Positions 50,444-58,038 of a stretch of DNA of 64,000 nucleotides are shown piece after piece. Made by a program: the position numbers and the translations under genes. The notes beneath the pieces are model-generated. The model was not told the DNA's origin and made no database searches. It saw only the letters and a program-made list of their open reading frames with translations. Position 1 is the stretch's first letter, and each line of letters opens with the position of its first letter. Origin of the DNA: Trichocoleus sp. FACHB-40 (GTDB lineage: Bacteria; Cyanobacteriota; Cyanobacteriia; Cyanobacteriales; FACHB-T130); NCBI RefSeq assembly GCF_014695915.1, contig NZ_JACJPF010000052.1:62001-126000 (forward strand). Direction: 5' to 3'.

Positions 50444-52375
50444 ATGAGCCTTATCACTATTCAATGTCGCTTAGCCGCTGATGAAGAAAACTGTCGCTCC
50501 TTATGGGAACTGATGGCTGATAAAAACACGCCGCTTATTAACGAATTATTGTCACGGCTTCCCAAACATCTGGACTTTGAGAAATGGGTAGAAGAAGGTA
50601 AACTACCTGCTGATGTTATCAAAAAACTTTGTAAGTCTCTTAAAACTGAAGAACGCTTTGTAGGTCAACCCGGTCGTTTTTACAGCTCAGCAACTTCTCT
50701 AGTGGAGTACATATACAAGTCTTGGCTGGCGCTCCAGCAGCGACAGATGCCCAAACTAGAACGCAAAGAGCGCTGGCTAAAGATGCTCAAAAGTGACGTA
50801 GAGCTGGAAGAGGAGAGTAATTGTAGCTTAGATGAGATTCGTAGCAAAGCTGCCGAAATTATTAGGTCAGTGGCAACCAAATCGCCTCAAAATGAACCTC
50901 AACTCACCAATAGTAAAAAAACTAAGAAGACCAAAACAGGTAAGGCTAACATTTCAAGCTCTGAACTGTTCAAAATCTTATTCGAGGCTTACCACAAGAC
51001 GCAAGATACTCTTGAGAGTTGTGCCCTTGCCCACCTGTTAAAAAATAAGTGTCAAGTCAGCACAGATGATGAAGACCCAAAAGAATTTGCCAAACGTCGG
51101 CGCGCCAAGGAAATAGAAATCGAACGTCTTAAAAAACAAATAGAAAGTCGGATACCTAAAGGTCGGGATTTGACAGGCGAAGAATGGTTAGAAGCATTAG
51201 AAACTGCTACCGTTAACGTTCCTAAAAATGAAGATGAATTTAAAGCATGGAACTCTAGACTCTTAAGAAAATCAAGCCATGTGCCATTTCCCGTAGCTTA
51301 TGAAACCAGCGAAGATATGATTTGGTTCAAAAAAAACAAAGAGGGCAAAGAGCGCATTTTTGTTCGCTTCAATGGTTTAAGTAAGCTTACCTTTGAGGTA
51401 TACTGCGATTCTCGCCAGCTCCACTGGTTCCAACGCTTTGTCCAAGATCAAGAAATTAAACGTAATAGTAAAAACAAATACTCAAGCAGTTTATTTACTC
51501 TCCGAAGTGGACGGATTTATTGGCAAGAACGCTTTGGTAAAGGTGAACCGTGGAATGTACATCGTCTGATTCTTTACTGTACAGTTGACACTCGTCTGTG
51601 GACGCTCGAAGGAACTCAACAAGTTGCTAGCGCAAAAGCCACTCGTGTTGGCAAAACCATAACCAAGGCAAAAGATAACCCTGACCTCAACGAGAAACAA
51701 AAAGCTTTTGTCACGCGCCAGGAATCAACGCTGGCTAGAATTAGCAACCCATTTCCTCGTCCTAGTAAACCTCTTTATCAGGGTCAACCGTCTATCTGCG
51801 TTGGTGTTAGCTTTGGTTTGGACAAGCCAGCAACCGTTGCTGTGGTAGATGCTGCCAATAACAAAGTATTGGCATATCGCAGTGTTAAACAGATACTCGG
51901 CGACAACTACAAGCTAATCAACCGCCAACGACAGCAACAGCAACGTAACGCCCACGAACGTCATAAAGCTCAAAAACGGGGTTCACCAAACTCGTTTAGT
52001 GAATCCGAGCTGGGACAGTATGTAGACAGATTGCTGGCAGGTTCCATTGTTGCGATCGCAAAAACTTACTCGGCTGGCAGTATAGTTCTCCCTAAACTCG
52101 GCGATATAAGGGAAATAGTAGAAAGCGAAATTCAAGCAAGAGCCGAGCAACAAATTCCCGGTTGCAAGGAACGTCAAAAGGAATATGCCAAAAAGCATCG
52201 TGTCAGGGTTCACCGCTGGAGCTACGGTCGATTGATTGCTAACATTCAGGCGCAAGTGGCTAAGGCTGGAATTGCTGTTGAATTTGGTCAACAACCATTT
52301 CAAGGCAGCCCACAAGAAAAAGCACGGGATTTAGCGATCTCTGCCTACCAATGTCGCATTGCTGCGGCGATCTAA
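50444..52375 (+). CDS. cas12k: Cas12k (type V-K effector), intact
   Basis: The 643-aa length is normal for Cas12k (about 640). The N-terminal part starts MSLITIQCRLAADEENCRSL as in known members. The RuvC-I-like segment is GVSFGLDKPATVAVVDAAN (about residue 453), RuvC-II-like is GSIVLPKLGDIREIVE (about 545), and the late part is HRWSYGRLIANIQAQ (about 589). Cas12k binds tracrRNA-crRNA and target DNA next to a GTN PAM but does not cut, as the RuvC site is naturally inactive. It recruits TniQ and TnsC. It is followed by tracrRNA 2 and the short array. Confidence 0.95.
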   Translation: MSLITIQCRLAADEENCRSLWELMADKNTPLINELLSRLPKHLDFEKWVEEGKLPADVIKKLCKSLKTEERFVGQPGRFYSSATSLVEYIYKSWLALQQRQMPKLERKERWLKMLKSDVELEEESNCSLDEIRSKAAEIIRSVATKSPQNEPQLTNSKKTKKTKTGKANISSSELFKILFEAYHKTQDTLESCALAHLLKNKCQVSTDDEDPKEFAKRRRAKEIEIERLKKQIESRIPKGRDLTGEEWLEALETATVNVPKNEDEFKAWNSRLLRKSSHVPFPVAYETSEDMIWFKKNKEGKERIFVRFNGLSKLTFEVYCDSRQLHWFQRFVQDQEIKRNSKNKYSSSLFTLRSGRIYWQERFGKGEPWNVHRLILYCTVDTRLWTLEGTQQVASAKATRVGKTITKAKDNPDLNEKQKAFVTRQESTLARISNPFPRPSKPLYQGQPSICVGVSFGLDKPATVAVVDAANNKVLAYRSVKQILGDNYKLINRQRQQQQRNAHERHKAQKRGSPNSFSESELGQYVDRLLAGSIVAIAKTYSAGSIVLPKLGDIREIVESEIQARAEQQIPGCKERQKEYAKKHRVRVHRWSYGRLIANIQAQVAKAGIAVEFGQQPFQGSPQEKARDLAISAYQCRIAAAI

Positions 52376-52410
52376 GCAAATACTGAACCTTGAAAATATA
52401 ATACAAAAAT

Positions 52411-52685
52411 AATAGCGCCGCAGTTCATGCTCTTAAGAGCCGCTGTACTGTGAAAAATCTGGGTTAGTTTGACTGTTGTAAGACAGTCTTGCTTTCTGTA
52501 CCCTGGTAGCTGCCCGCTTCTGATGCTGCTGTCTGTAGATATTTATCTATAGATGGAATAGGTGCGCTCCCAGCAATAAGAAGTAATGCTTGATGGCAAT
52601 AGCCTTTGGCAACAAAGGTGCGGATTTCCGCAGTGGTGGCTACTGAATCACCCCCTTCGTCGGGGGAACCCTCCCAATTTTTTTT
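52411..52685 (+). ncRNA. tracrRNA region 2 (type V-K)
   Basis: It starts AATAGCGCCGCAGTTCATGC, close to the known V-K tracrRNA start. It has TTAGTTTGACTGTTGTAAG, CCCTGGTAGCTGCCCGC, AGGTGCGCTCCCAGCAATAA and GCAGTGGTGGCTACTGAATC in the order of known V-K tracrRNAs. It ends with GGGGGAACCCTCCC (anti-repeat) and a long T-run. It directly follows the intact cas12k (36 bases), so this is the partner of that gene. Confidence 0.92.
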
Positions 52686-52874
52686 TTGTAACCCGAAGCT
52701 AGGGCGAAAACCCCAAGAGGCTGACGAAAATCTGAAAATCCTTACTTAGTCTGGCTCTAACCCTTTTATAGGAAAATCAATCTTCTTGTTTTAGGCAAGA
52801 GTAAACAAGAATTTGAAGAGGCTTACCAGAGTTGCTTCTGCAAGCCTTACTGGACAAGGGTCTAGACGGGCGCG

Positions 52875-52983
52875 GTTTCATCAACCCTACCGGCTTGGGG
52901 TGGGTTGAAAGACTAATACAATTATTTCAAACAATACCACTGACAAGTTTTATCAACCCTCCCGGCTTGAGGTAGGTTGAAAT
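52875..52983 (+). CRISPR. CRISPR array 2: two repeats, one spacer
   Basis: Repeat 1 (52875-52911) reads GTTTCATCAACCCTACCGGC then TTGGGGTGGGTTGAAAG. A 35-nt spacer (52912-52946) follows. Repeat 2 (52947-52983) is divergent (GTTTTATC..., GAGGTAGG, last base T), as terminal repeats often are. The core differs from array 1 at CTACCGG. After it come two similar 26-nt units (GAGCTGCGGCAGCAATTTTG / GAAGCTGCGCCAGCAATTTG) of unknown nature. Confidence 0.9.
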
Positions 52984-53054
52984 ATTATAGAGCTGCGGCA
53001 GCAATTTTGAAGTTATGAAGCTGCGCCAGCAATTTGAATAATAATTGTAGATAG

Positions 53055-53084
53055 TGTCAGAAATTTAAGGGGAGGGTTGAAAGG
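53055..53084 (+). repeat. Delocalised CRISPR repeat remnant (left of IS4 insertion)
   Basis: GTGTCAGAAATTTAAGGGGA followed by GGGTTGAAAGG ends at the IS left boundary. Its last 15 bases (GGGGAGGGTTGAAAG) match the array repeat 3' end except for one base. The upper half is divergent. In V-K CASTs an isolated, divergent repeat near the right end carries the homing spacer. Here the spacer is found on the other side of the IS. Confidence 0.75.
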
Positions 53085-54495
53085 ATTGATGACAACTTAA
53101 GAAAAAGCAGCGTTTGTCAAGGGGTTGTTCAAGCTGAGGATAAGCTGAGGAGGGCAGCATTGATTTTGGGCTTATGGGCAACCCGCGCAATGGCAATCCG
53201 GACTTAAGACGGGCAGTGACCGTGCCTGCACCAAGCAATGAGGAAATGGAAGCGCGACTGCGCGACTGGCTGACTCCAGGCAGCTTTGCCAATCTCAAAA
53301 CGGTGAGCGACAAGACCCGGCAATTACGGAACCGGGTGCTGAATTTACCAGTGATGGTAGCAATTGTGTTAAGTCTGGTGTATCGGCTTTCTGAGCGGAC
53401 TGAGCGAGGTGTTACGAGTCCTCGAACAAGAGGGATTGATGTGGGTCGAAGCCCAGCCAGTCAGCAAACAAGCGCTGTCAAACCGATTGCGAACCCTACC
53501 GGCAGAGTTATTTGCCCAACTGTCCCTTGCAGGTGATAGCGCGAATGCAGCAACAAAGACAAGCAGTGATGGTGCCACCCGCGTGGCAGGTTGTGCAGCA
53601 AAGGTTTGGGGCAGTGTGGTTAGCTGATGGCTCGACCTTAGAAGCGGTTGCCAAAAGGCTCGACTCGCTCCCCGCGTCAGCGTCAGGATTAGGCGGCAAA
53701 ATGATGATGATAGTTGAAGCCTTTTCCCATCGCCCGGTAGGGGCGTGGTACAGTGCCGATGCTCACGCCCACGACCAGAATTGGTGCGACGCCCTGATTG
53801 AAAGGTTGCCCAAAGGCGGCTTGCTGATTTTCGACTTAGGATTCTTCAACTTTGTCTGGTTTGATGGGTTCACGGTGGCTCAAAAATACTTTGTGACTCG
53901 TTGGCGACACAAAACTGCCTTCAAGGTGATGCGTGTCCTCAGCCACGGGCAGCGTCATCGCATCGGAAATCGTCTGCCTGGGACAGTATCGTTCTAATCC
54001 TTGTCGCTATCCGGTGCGTCGAGTCTCGGTGTTGTGGGGCAAAACTTGGCACACCTATCTTACCAATGTCCTCGACCCGAGCGAGTTGTCCGCTCAACAG
54101 GTCACAGAGGTTTATCGCCAACGCTGGCGCATTGAAGAAGCGTTTTTGCTCACCAAGCGGTTGCTCGGTTTAGCCTACCTGTGGGTAGGTGGGAGCAATG
54201 GGGTGCAGATTCAAATGTATGCCACTTGGATTTTTTATGCGGTCTTGACCGACCTGTGTGCCGAAGTCGCCGTTGCATTGGACAAACCCAAAGAAGCGCA
54301 TTTCTGTAGAAATGGTATTTCGCAGTTTGTATCACTTTAGTCGCGCCCGCCAACAGGGACGGGCTGAGGCACTGGTGCCGTTTTTGGTTAAATTTCACAA
54401 GTCCTTTGGTCTTGTCAAAGCCCAGCGTCAGCGACATCGGCTCCTTCAAGCCCAATCGCTTGACATCTGGGCTGAAACATTAAGTTGACACTAAT
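53085..54495 (+). mobile_element. IS4-type insertion sequence, decayed, 1,411 bp
   Basis: The ends ATTGATGACAACTTAA and (reverse complement of the right end) ATTAGTGTCAACTTAA match in 13 of 16 positions. The flanks GGGTTGAAAGG (53074-53084) and AGGTTGAAAGG (54496-54506) are an 11-bp target duplication with one mismatch. The target is the 3' handle of a CRISPR-type repeat. The transposase gene inside is broken. Confidence 0.85.
53174..54488 (+). pseudogene. IS4 family transposase, broken by several frameshifts
   Basis: Parts appear in shifting frames. MGNPRNGNPDLRRAVTVPAP is followed by LRVLEQEGLMWVEAQPVSKQ in another frame. VVQQRFGAVWLADGSTLEAV carries the first Asp, and GGLLIFDLGFFNFVWF the second Asp. 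YRQRWRIEEAFLLTKRLLG holds the catalytic Glu of the Y-R-E-K type. LVKFHKSFGLVKAQRQRHRL is near the end. At least three frame changes (about 53400, 53520, 53935) and a fourth near 54310 rule out a functional protein. Confidence 0.85.
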
Positions 54496-54548
54496 AGGTT
54501 GAAAGGAGCGCCTGCCTTATAATTAAGGAGCGCCTGCCTTATAATTAA
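54496..54548 (+). repeat. Putative homing-guide spacer with repeat handle, tandemly duplicated
   Basis: After the handle AGGTTGAAAG (54496-54505) comes GAGCGCCTGCCTTATAATTA. The unit GGAGCGCCTGCCTTATAATT plus AA is present twice (54505-54526 and 54527-54548). Its first 14 bases, GAGCGCCTGCCTTA, match the D-stem to anticodon region of bacterial tRNA-Val(UAC) genes as I recall them (GTAGAGCGCCTGCCTTACAA). There the preceding bases are GTA, a valid GTN PAM for Cas12k. This fits the known delocalised guides that send V-K CASTs to tRNA genes. The tRNA-Val gene itself is not in the window. Confidence 0.65.
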
Positions 54549-54690
54549 AGTCGCTGGACGACATTAATTTGTTAACGGTTGTCGGAACTAATTCAACGAC
54601 ACGAATTTGTTAAAAACCACATTAAGCGACATTAATGCGTTAATGACGACATTAATCTGTTAACGACGACAAATAATGTGTTAATCGACA
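54549..54690 (-). repeat. CAST right end with five TnsB-site-like repeats
   Basis: Five closely spaced copies of CGACnnnnAATnTGTTAA-type sites are at 54559-54575, 54597-54613, 54627-54643, 54647-54663 and 54667-54684, in opposite orientation to the left-end sites. The last 26 bases mirror the left end with one mismatch. The dense packing near the tip is typical of the right end of Tn7-like elements. Confidence 0.9.
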
Positions 54691-54695
54691 TAAGG
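54691..54695 (+). repeat. Right target-site duplication of the CAST (TAAGG)
   Basis: TAAGG directly follows the terminal CGACA of the right end and matches 29168-29172 exactly. Joining the two flanks would restore GACGCTAAGGACAAGGGAG as the empty site. From here to 54818 the chromosome spacer has no gene. Confidence 0.95.
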
Positions 54696-54818
54696 ACAAG
54701 GGAGAAAAGACCAGTAGTAAGGACGGCAAAGTATTGGGTTGTCATCAATCTACTATTTTTGGGATAAAAAAGTTGTGTCAGGAAACGCAGCCAGCTTAAT
54801 CTCTGTTAGCTTGAAGTT

Positions 54819-56318
54819 ATGCTGCTAACTGTTGAGATGCTGCGGCACTACCAACGCTGTAGTCGCCGAGCTTTTTTAGATGTATACGGAGATCCTATCG
54901 GACAGGATTTTCAGAATGATTTTCGCGCCAAACTGCAACAGGATCGGTATGCTCTACAGCAAACTATTCTGGCAGGGCGCACTTATGATAAACCAAATTT
55001 TCCTTACGGAGATTGGGACGCAGGTGCAAATGCCACTAAGGTATTGATGCAACAAGGCGTTGAACTAATTTACCGAGGAGTGCTGCTGGCAGATTTTGGG
55101 GAAGCACAGGAGTATTTTGTCGAGACAACGGCGGAAACCAATTACCAATTACCGCCGGGAATTTCTCTAATAAGTCGTCCCGATTTGTTGGTTAAACAAC
55201 CAGGACAGTCTATCTTTGGAGATTGGATTTACGTCCCCGTTGACATTCATCTGGGTAAGCGTCCTAAGCAAGAATATCAAGTTGTCGCTGCTTATCACGC
55301 TTTGCTACTGGCAACTATGCAGGGAGTTTTACCGAGTCAAGCTTGGTTAATGTTGCGTCGCCCAAACCCTCACTATACGGTAAATTTGAGTAAATGCCTG
55401 CCTCAGATGCAGTCGGTTTGCCTTGAATGTATCGAAATGCTGCTTCAAGAGCAAGAGCCAGAGGTGTTTATTTCTCGTCATCGGTGCAATCTTTGTCCTT
55501 GGTTGAACGAGTGCTATGGCGTGGCGAAATCTCAACAGCACATCTCTTTACTTGCGGGTGTTACGCCTAGCCGCTACCAGTATTTGCGATCGCTTGGACT
55601 AACGAGTGTAGAGTTGCTGGCTGATGCTGATTTTACTGAGTTAGAGCCTGTTTTGGGGGAAGAGGCGGCACAATTGTTGATTTGCCAAGCGCAATGCGCG
55701 ATCGCAAATCAAGCAATGCCTTTGACAAGTTCCGCCCAACAGTTTACTATCCCCAAAGATTTACTCGCTTCCCCCATAGAATTGTATTTTGATATTGAGG
55801 CAGAGCCGGGACTGGATCTTGACTATCTGCTAGGAGTCTTGGTTGTTGATCGCCAAGCCAAAACTGAAACATTTCATCCCTTTTTAGCAGAACAACCAGC
55901 TTCGGAAGGCTTAATCTGGCAACAATTTTTAGATTTGGTGACAGCTTATCCTCAAGCTCCCATTTTCCATTTCTGCGATTACGAAGTCCTGACCGTGAAG
56001 CGGCTAGCTAAGTGCTACAACACGCCGCGAGAGGTGAGAGAAACTATCTTGTCCCGCTTTATTGACATCCATCTGTGGGTAACAACTACGGTGACAATGC
56101 CTGTGGAAAGTTACGCCCTCAAACCAATTGCCCATTGGCTAGGCTTTGAGTGGCGCGATCCTGGAGCTAATGGACAGTTGTCCATATATTGGTATGACCA
56201 ATGGTTAAAAACAGGCGATCGCACTTTTCTTGATACCATTATTCGCTACAACGAAGATGATTGCCGCGCCACCCATCACCTTAAAGATTGGCTGGTAAAC
56301 TTTTTGCAGGATTTGTAG
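54819..56318 (+). CDS. TM0106 family RecB-like putative nuclease
   Basis: The 499-aa protein has an N-terminal RecB-like nuclease part: LTVEMLRHYQRCSRRAFLDV, SLISRPDLLVK, YVPVDIHLGKRPKQEYQVVA (Asp and Lys of the core). A four-cysteine iron-sulfur or zinc cluster is suggested by CNLCPWLNEC. A C-terminal RNase H-like part has ELYFDIEAEPG and YNEDDCRATHHL, which matches the exonuclease-like Asp/Glu pattern. The function is unknown. It is the first gene right of the transposon and would be the original neighbour of the class V aminotransferase gene. Confidence 0.85.
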   Translation: MLLTVEMLRHYQRCSRRAFLDVYGDPIGQDFQNDFRAKLQQDRYALQQTILAGRTYDKPNFPYGDWDAGANATKVLMQQGVELIYRGVLLADFGEAQEYFVETTAETNYQLPPGISLISRPDLLVKQPGQSIFGDWIYVPVDIHLGKRPKQEYQVVAAYHALLLATMQGVLPSQAWLMLRRPNPHYTVNLSKCLPQMQSVCLECIEMLLQEQEPEVFISRHRCNLCPWLNECYGVAKSQQHISLLAGVTPSRYQYLRSLGLTSVELLADADFTELEPVLGEEAAQLLICQAQCAIANQAMPLTSSAQQFTIPKDLLASPIELYFDIEAEPGLDLDYLLGVLVVDRQAKTETFHPFLAEQPASEGLIWQQFLDLVTAYPQAPIFHFCDYEVLTVKRLAKCYNTPREVRETILSRFIDIHLWVTTTVTMPVESYALKPIAHWLGFEWRDPGANGQLSIYWYDQWLKTGDRTFLDTIIRYNEDDCRATHHLKDWLVNFLQDL

Positions 56319-56420
56319 AGTAGGTATTGCCCATCCTACTCCTTTACAAAATCCTCATAAATTTAAAGATTTGGTATAGCTGTCTATTCAATAACCTCTT
56401 CTTAAGAAAATCTTATCTTT

Positions 56421-57701
56421 ATGTTGATAAGGTACTGGGTGATTTGCTTAACACATTTTCACCATACTGTCATGCAGAAAACTACCAGATTTTTGAAGCC
56501 ATTAAGAAAAATTTCTCTGAGTTTAGTCGGTGGATTCACCACTGCCATAATCGCAGCGCATCCCTCTGAGGCGGTTACGATTACAGGAGTAGATTTTTTA
56601 GGACAATCGACCTTTCCTACTCAAACCTTTTTTCAGGAAACACAATTGGGAGGGTTATCGGGAATTACTTATGACCCAACTAAAAATGTTTATTACAGTA
56701 TTTCCGATGACCGCAGTCAGTTTAATCCGGCTAGGTTCTACACGCTCCAGATCGATATCAGTGATGGGGTTTTGGAACAGGGGGAAGTAACTCCTTTAGA
56801 AGTGACAACCCTGTTAAATCAAAATAATCAGCCTTTTCCCGCTTTAAGTCTCGATCCAGAAGGTATAGCCCTTACTAGCAATGGAACTGTGTTTATTTCT
56901 TCTGAAGGAGATGCCAATCAATTAATCAATCCCTTCGTTAACGAGTTTTCCTTATCTGGACAGCAATTAAAGGCTTTGCCTGTTCCTGAAAAGTTCTTTC
57001 CCACTGCCGATAAAAGTAGTGGTATTCGCAACAATTTATCTTTTGAAAGCCTGACGCTGACACCAAACCAAAAATACTTGTTTACAGCTACAGAGAATGC
57101 TCTATTTCAGGATGGTGCCGCCGCTGACATTAATATTAGCAGCCCTTCCCGGATTTTAAAGTACGACCTGAGTGCAGGAAAGCCAGTAGCAGAATTTTTA
57201 TATGTAACCGAGCCAGTGGCAGCAGCACCGATTCCGGCTACAGATTTTAAAACTAATGGATTAGTTGATTTACTAGCTGTTGATGATAATACATTCCTCA
57301 GTTTAGAACGGTCTTTCTCGGTGGGAGTGGGAAATACTATTAAGCTGTTTGAGGTATCTTTAGAAAAAGCTACTGACATCAGCAATATTAACAGCCTCAG
57401 CCAGATTGACATTAAATCCATCAAAACCGCAAAGAAAGAGCTGTTGCTTGATTTCTCGGAATTAAAATTGACTTTAGATAATATTGAAGGTCTGACCTTT
57501 GGCCCAGATTTGGCAGATGGGCGAAAGTCGTTGATTGTTGTCGCTGACAACAACTTTAGCGATACTCAGTTCACTCAGATCCTAGCTTTTGGTGTCAAGA
57601 CCAGATCACCTCGTGAAGTTCCGGAACCGAGCGCGATCGCATCTTTTGCTTTTCTGACACTTGTCGGACTCCAACTCAAGCGCCGCGTCCACAGCTCGTG
57701 A
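56421..57701 (+). CDS. Esterase-like phytase-domain protein with PEP-CTERM anchor
   Basis: The 426-aa secreted protein has a signal-like region (LSLVGGFTTAIIAAHPSEA). The start may be the internal Met at 56475, which gives a cleaner signal. The body matches the esterase-like_phytase domain (GGLSGITYDPTKNVYYSISD, LDPEGIALTSNGTVFISSEG, RNNLSFESLTLTPNQKYLF). The C-terminus VPEPSAIASFAFLTLVGLQL plus KRR is the PEP-CTERM sorting tag. It probably is exported and anchored through an EpsH-type system, whose genes are not here. The upstream 100 bases are noncoding. Confidence 0.85.
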   Translation: MLIRYWVICLTHFHHTVMQKTTRFLKPLRKISLSLVGGFTTAIIAAHPSEAVTITGVDFLGQSTFPTQTFFQETQLGGLSGITYDPTKNVYYSISDDRSQFNPARFYTLQIDISDGVLEQGEVTPLEVTTLLNQNNQPFPALSLDPEGIALTSNGTVFISSEGDANQLINPFVNEFSLSGQQLKALPVPEKFFPTADKSSGIRNNLSFESLTLTPNQKYLFTATENALFQDGAAADINISSPSRILKYDLSAGKPVAEFLYVTEPVAAAPIPATDFKTNGLVDLLAVDDNTFLSLERSFSVGVGNTIKLFEVSLEKATDISNINSLSQIDIKSIKTAKKELLLDFSELKLTLDNIEGLTFGPDLADGRKSLIVVADNNFSDTQFTQILAFGVKTRSPREVPEPSAIASFAFLTLVGLQLKRRVHSS

Positions 57702-57878
57702 ACCCTCCCGGTTGACGAAAAGAGAGCCTTTCTTCTTTCTTAAAGCCTCCTCCCCGGAGGCGGGGACGGGCTTTGGGAAGGCTTCCGGACTGCGGCTAAA
57801 AAATCTTTTTTCAGCCTATTGACAAACTTGTTTAGAGTTGCAATAATAGATTCTGGCTTGAAAAACGAAGCCAAATAA

Positions 57879-57952
57879 GGGACTGTAGTTCAATTGGTTA
57901 GAGCACCGCCCTGTCACGGCGGAAGTTGCGGGTTCGAGCCCCGTCAGTCCCG
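57879..57952 (+). tRNA. trnD: tRNA-Asp (anticodon GTC)
   Basis: The 74-nt cloverleaf has acceptor arms GGGACTG (57879-57885) and CAGTCCC (57945-57951) with discriminator G57952. The anticodon arm CCGCC-CTGTCAC-GGCGG gives GTC. The T arm contains GGTTCGAGCC. No CCA is encoded. Downstream, 57960-57990 contains AGGGGTGGG and CCCACCCCTA, a stem that may end the tRNA transcript. It lies 3.2 kb from the CAST right end and is not at its insertion point. Confidence 0.95.
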
Positions 57953-57958
57953 TAAAAA

Positions 57959-57988
57959 GTAGGGGTGGGGAAATAAACCCACCCCTAC
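57959..57988 (+). terminator. Hairpin downstream of tRNA-Asp
   Basis: GTAGGGGTGGG and CCCACCCCTAC pair perfectly (11 bp) around GAAATAAA. No clear T-run follows (GCTTATTATC). It may terminate or process the tRNA transcript before gltX. Confidence 0.5.
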
Positions 57989-58038
57989 GCTTATTATCAG
58001 GTAGAACAGATATAGAAAGATAACAAGAGAAGTAAGCT

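Larger units (their letters stand above)
29173..54690 (+). mobile_element. Type V-K CRISPR-associated transposon (CAST), complete, 25,518 bp
   Basis: Both ends start TGTCG and match in 25 of the first 26 bases (29173-29198 against the reverse complement of 54665-54690). A perfect TAAGG duplication flanks them. Inside are tnsB-tnsC-tniQ near the left end and cas12k, tracrRNA and repeats near the right end, the usual V-K layout. The cargo comprises a type I restriction-modification system, Fic, a PIN pair, HTH genes and a putative nuclease. The known mechanism uses Cas12k-crRNA to choose a site about 60-66 bp from the PAM and TnsB to insert. Nested parts are an ISAs1-type IS, a decayed IS4-type IS, a MITE in an array and a MITE before cas12k. 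Confidence 0.97.

Noticed and set aside
54689-54818. Possible tRNA next to the CAST right end
   Set aside because: No cloverleaf is visible. The nearest tRNA is tRNA-Asp at 57879, over 3 kb away.
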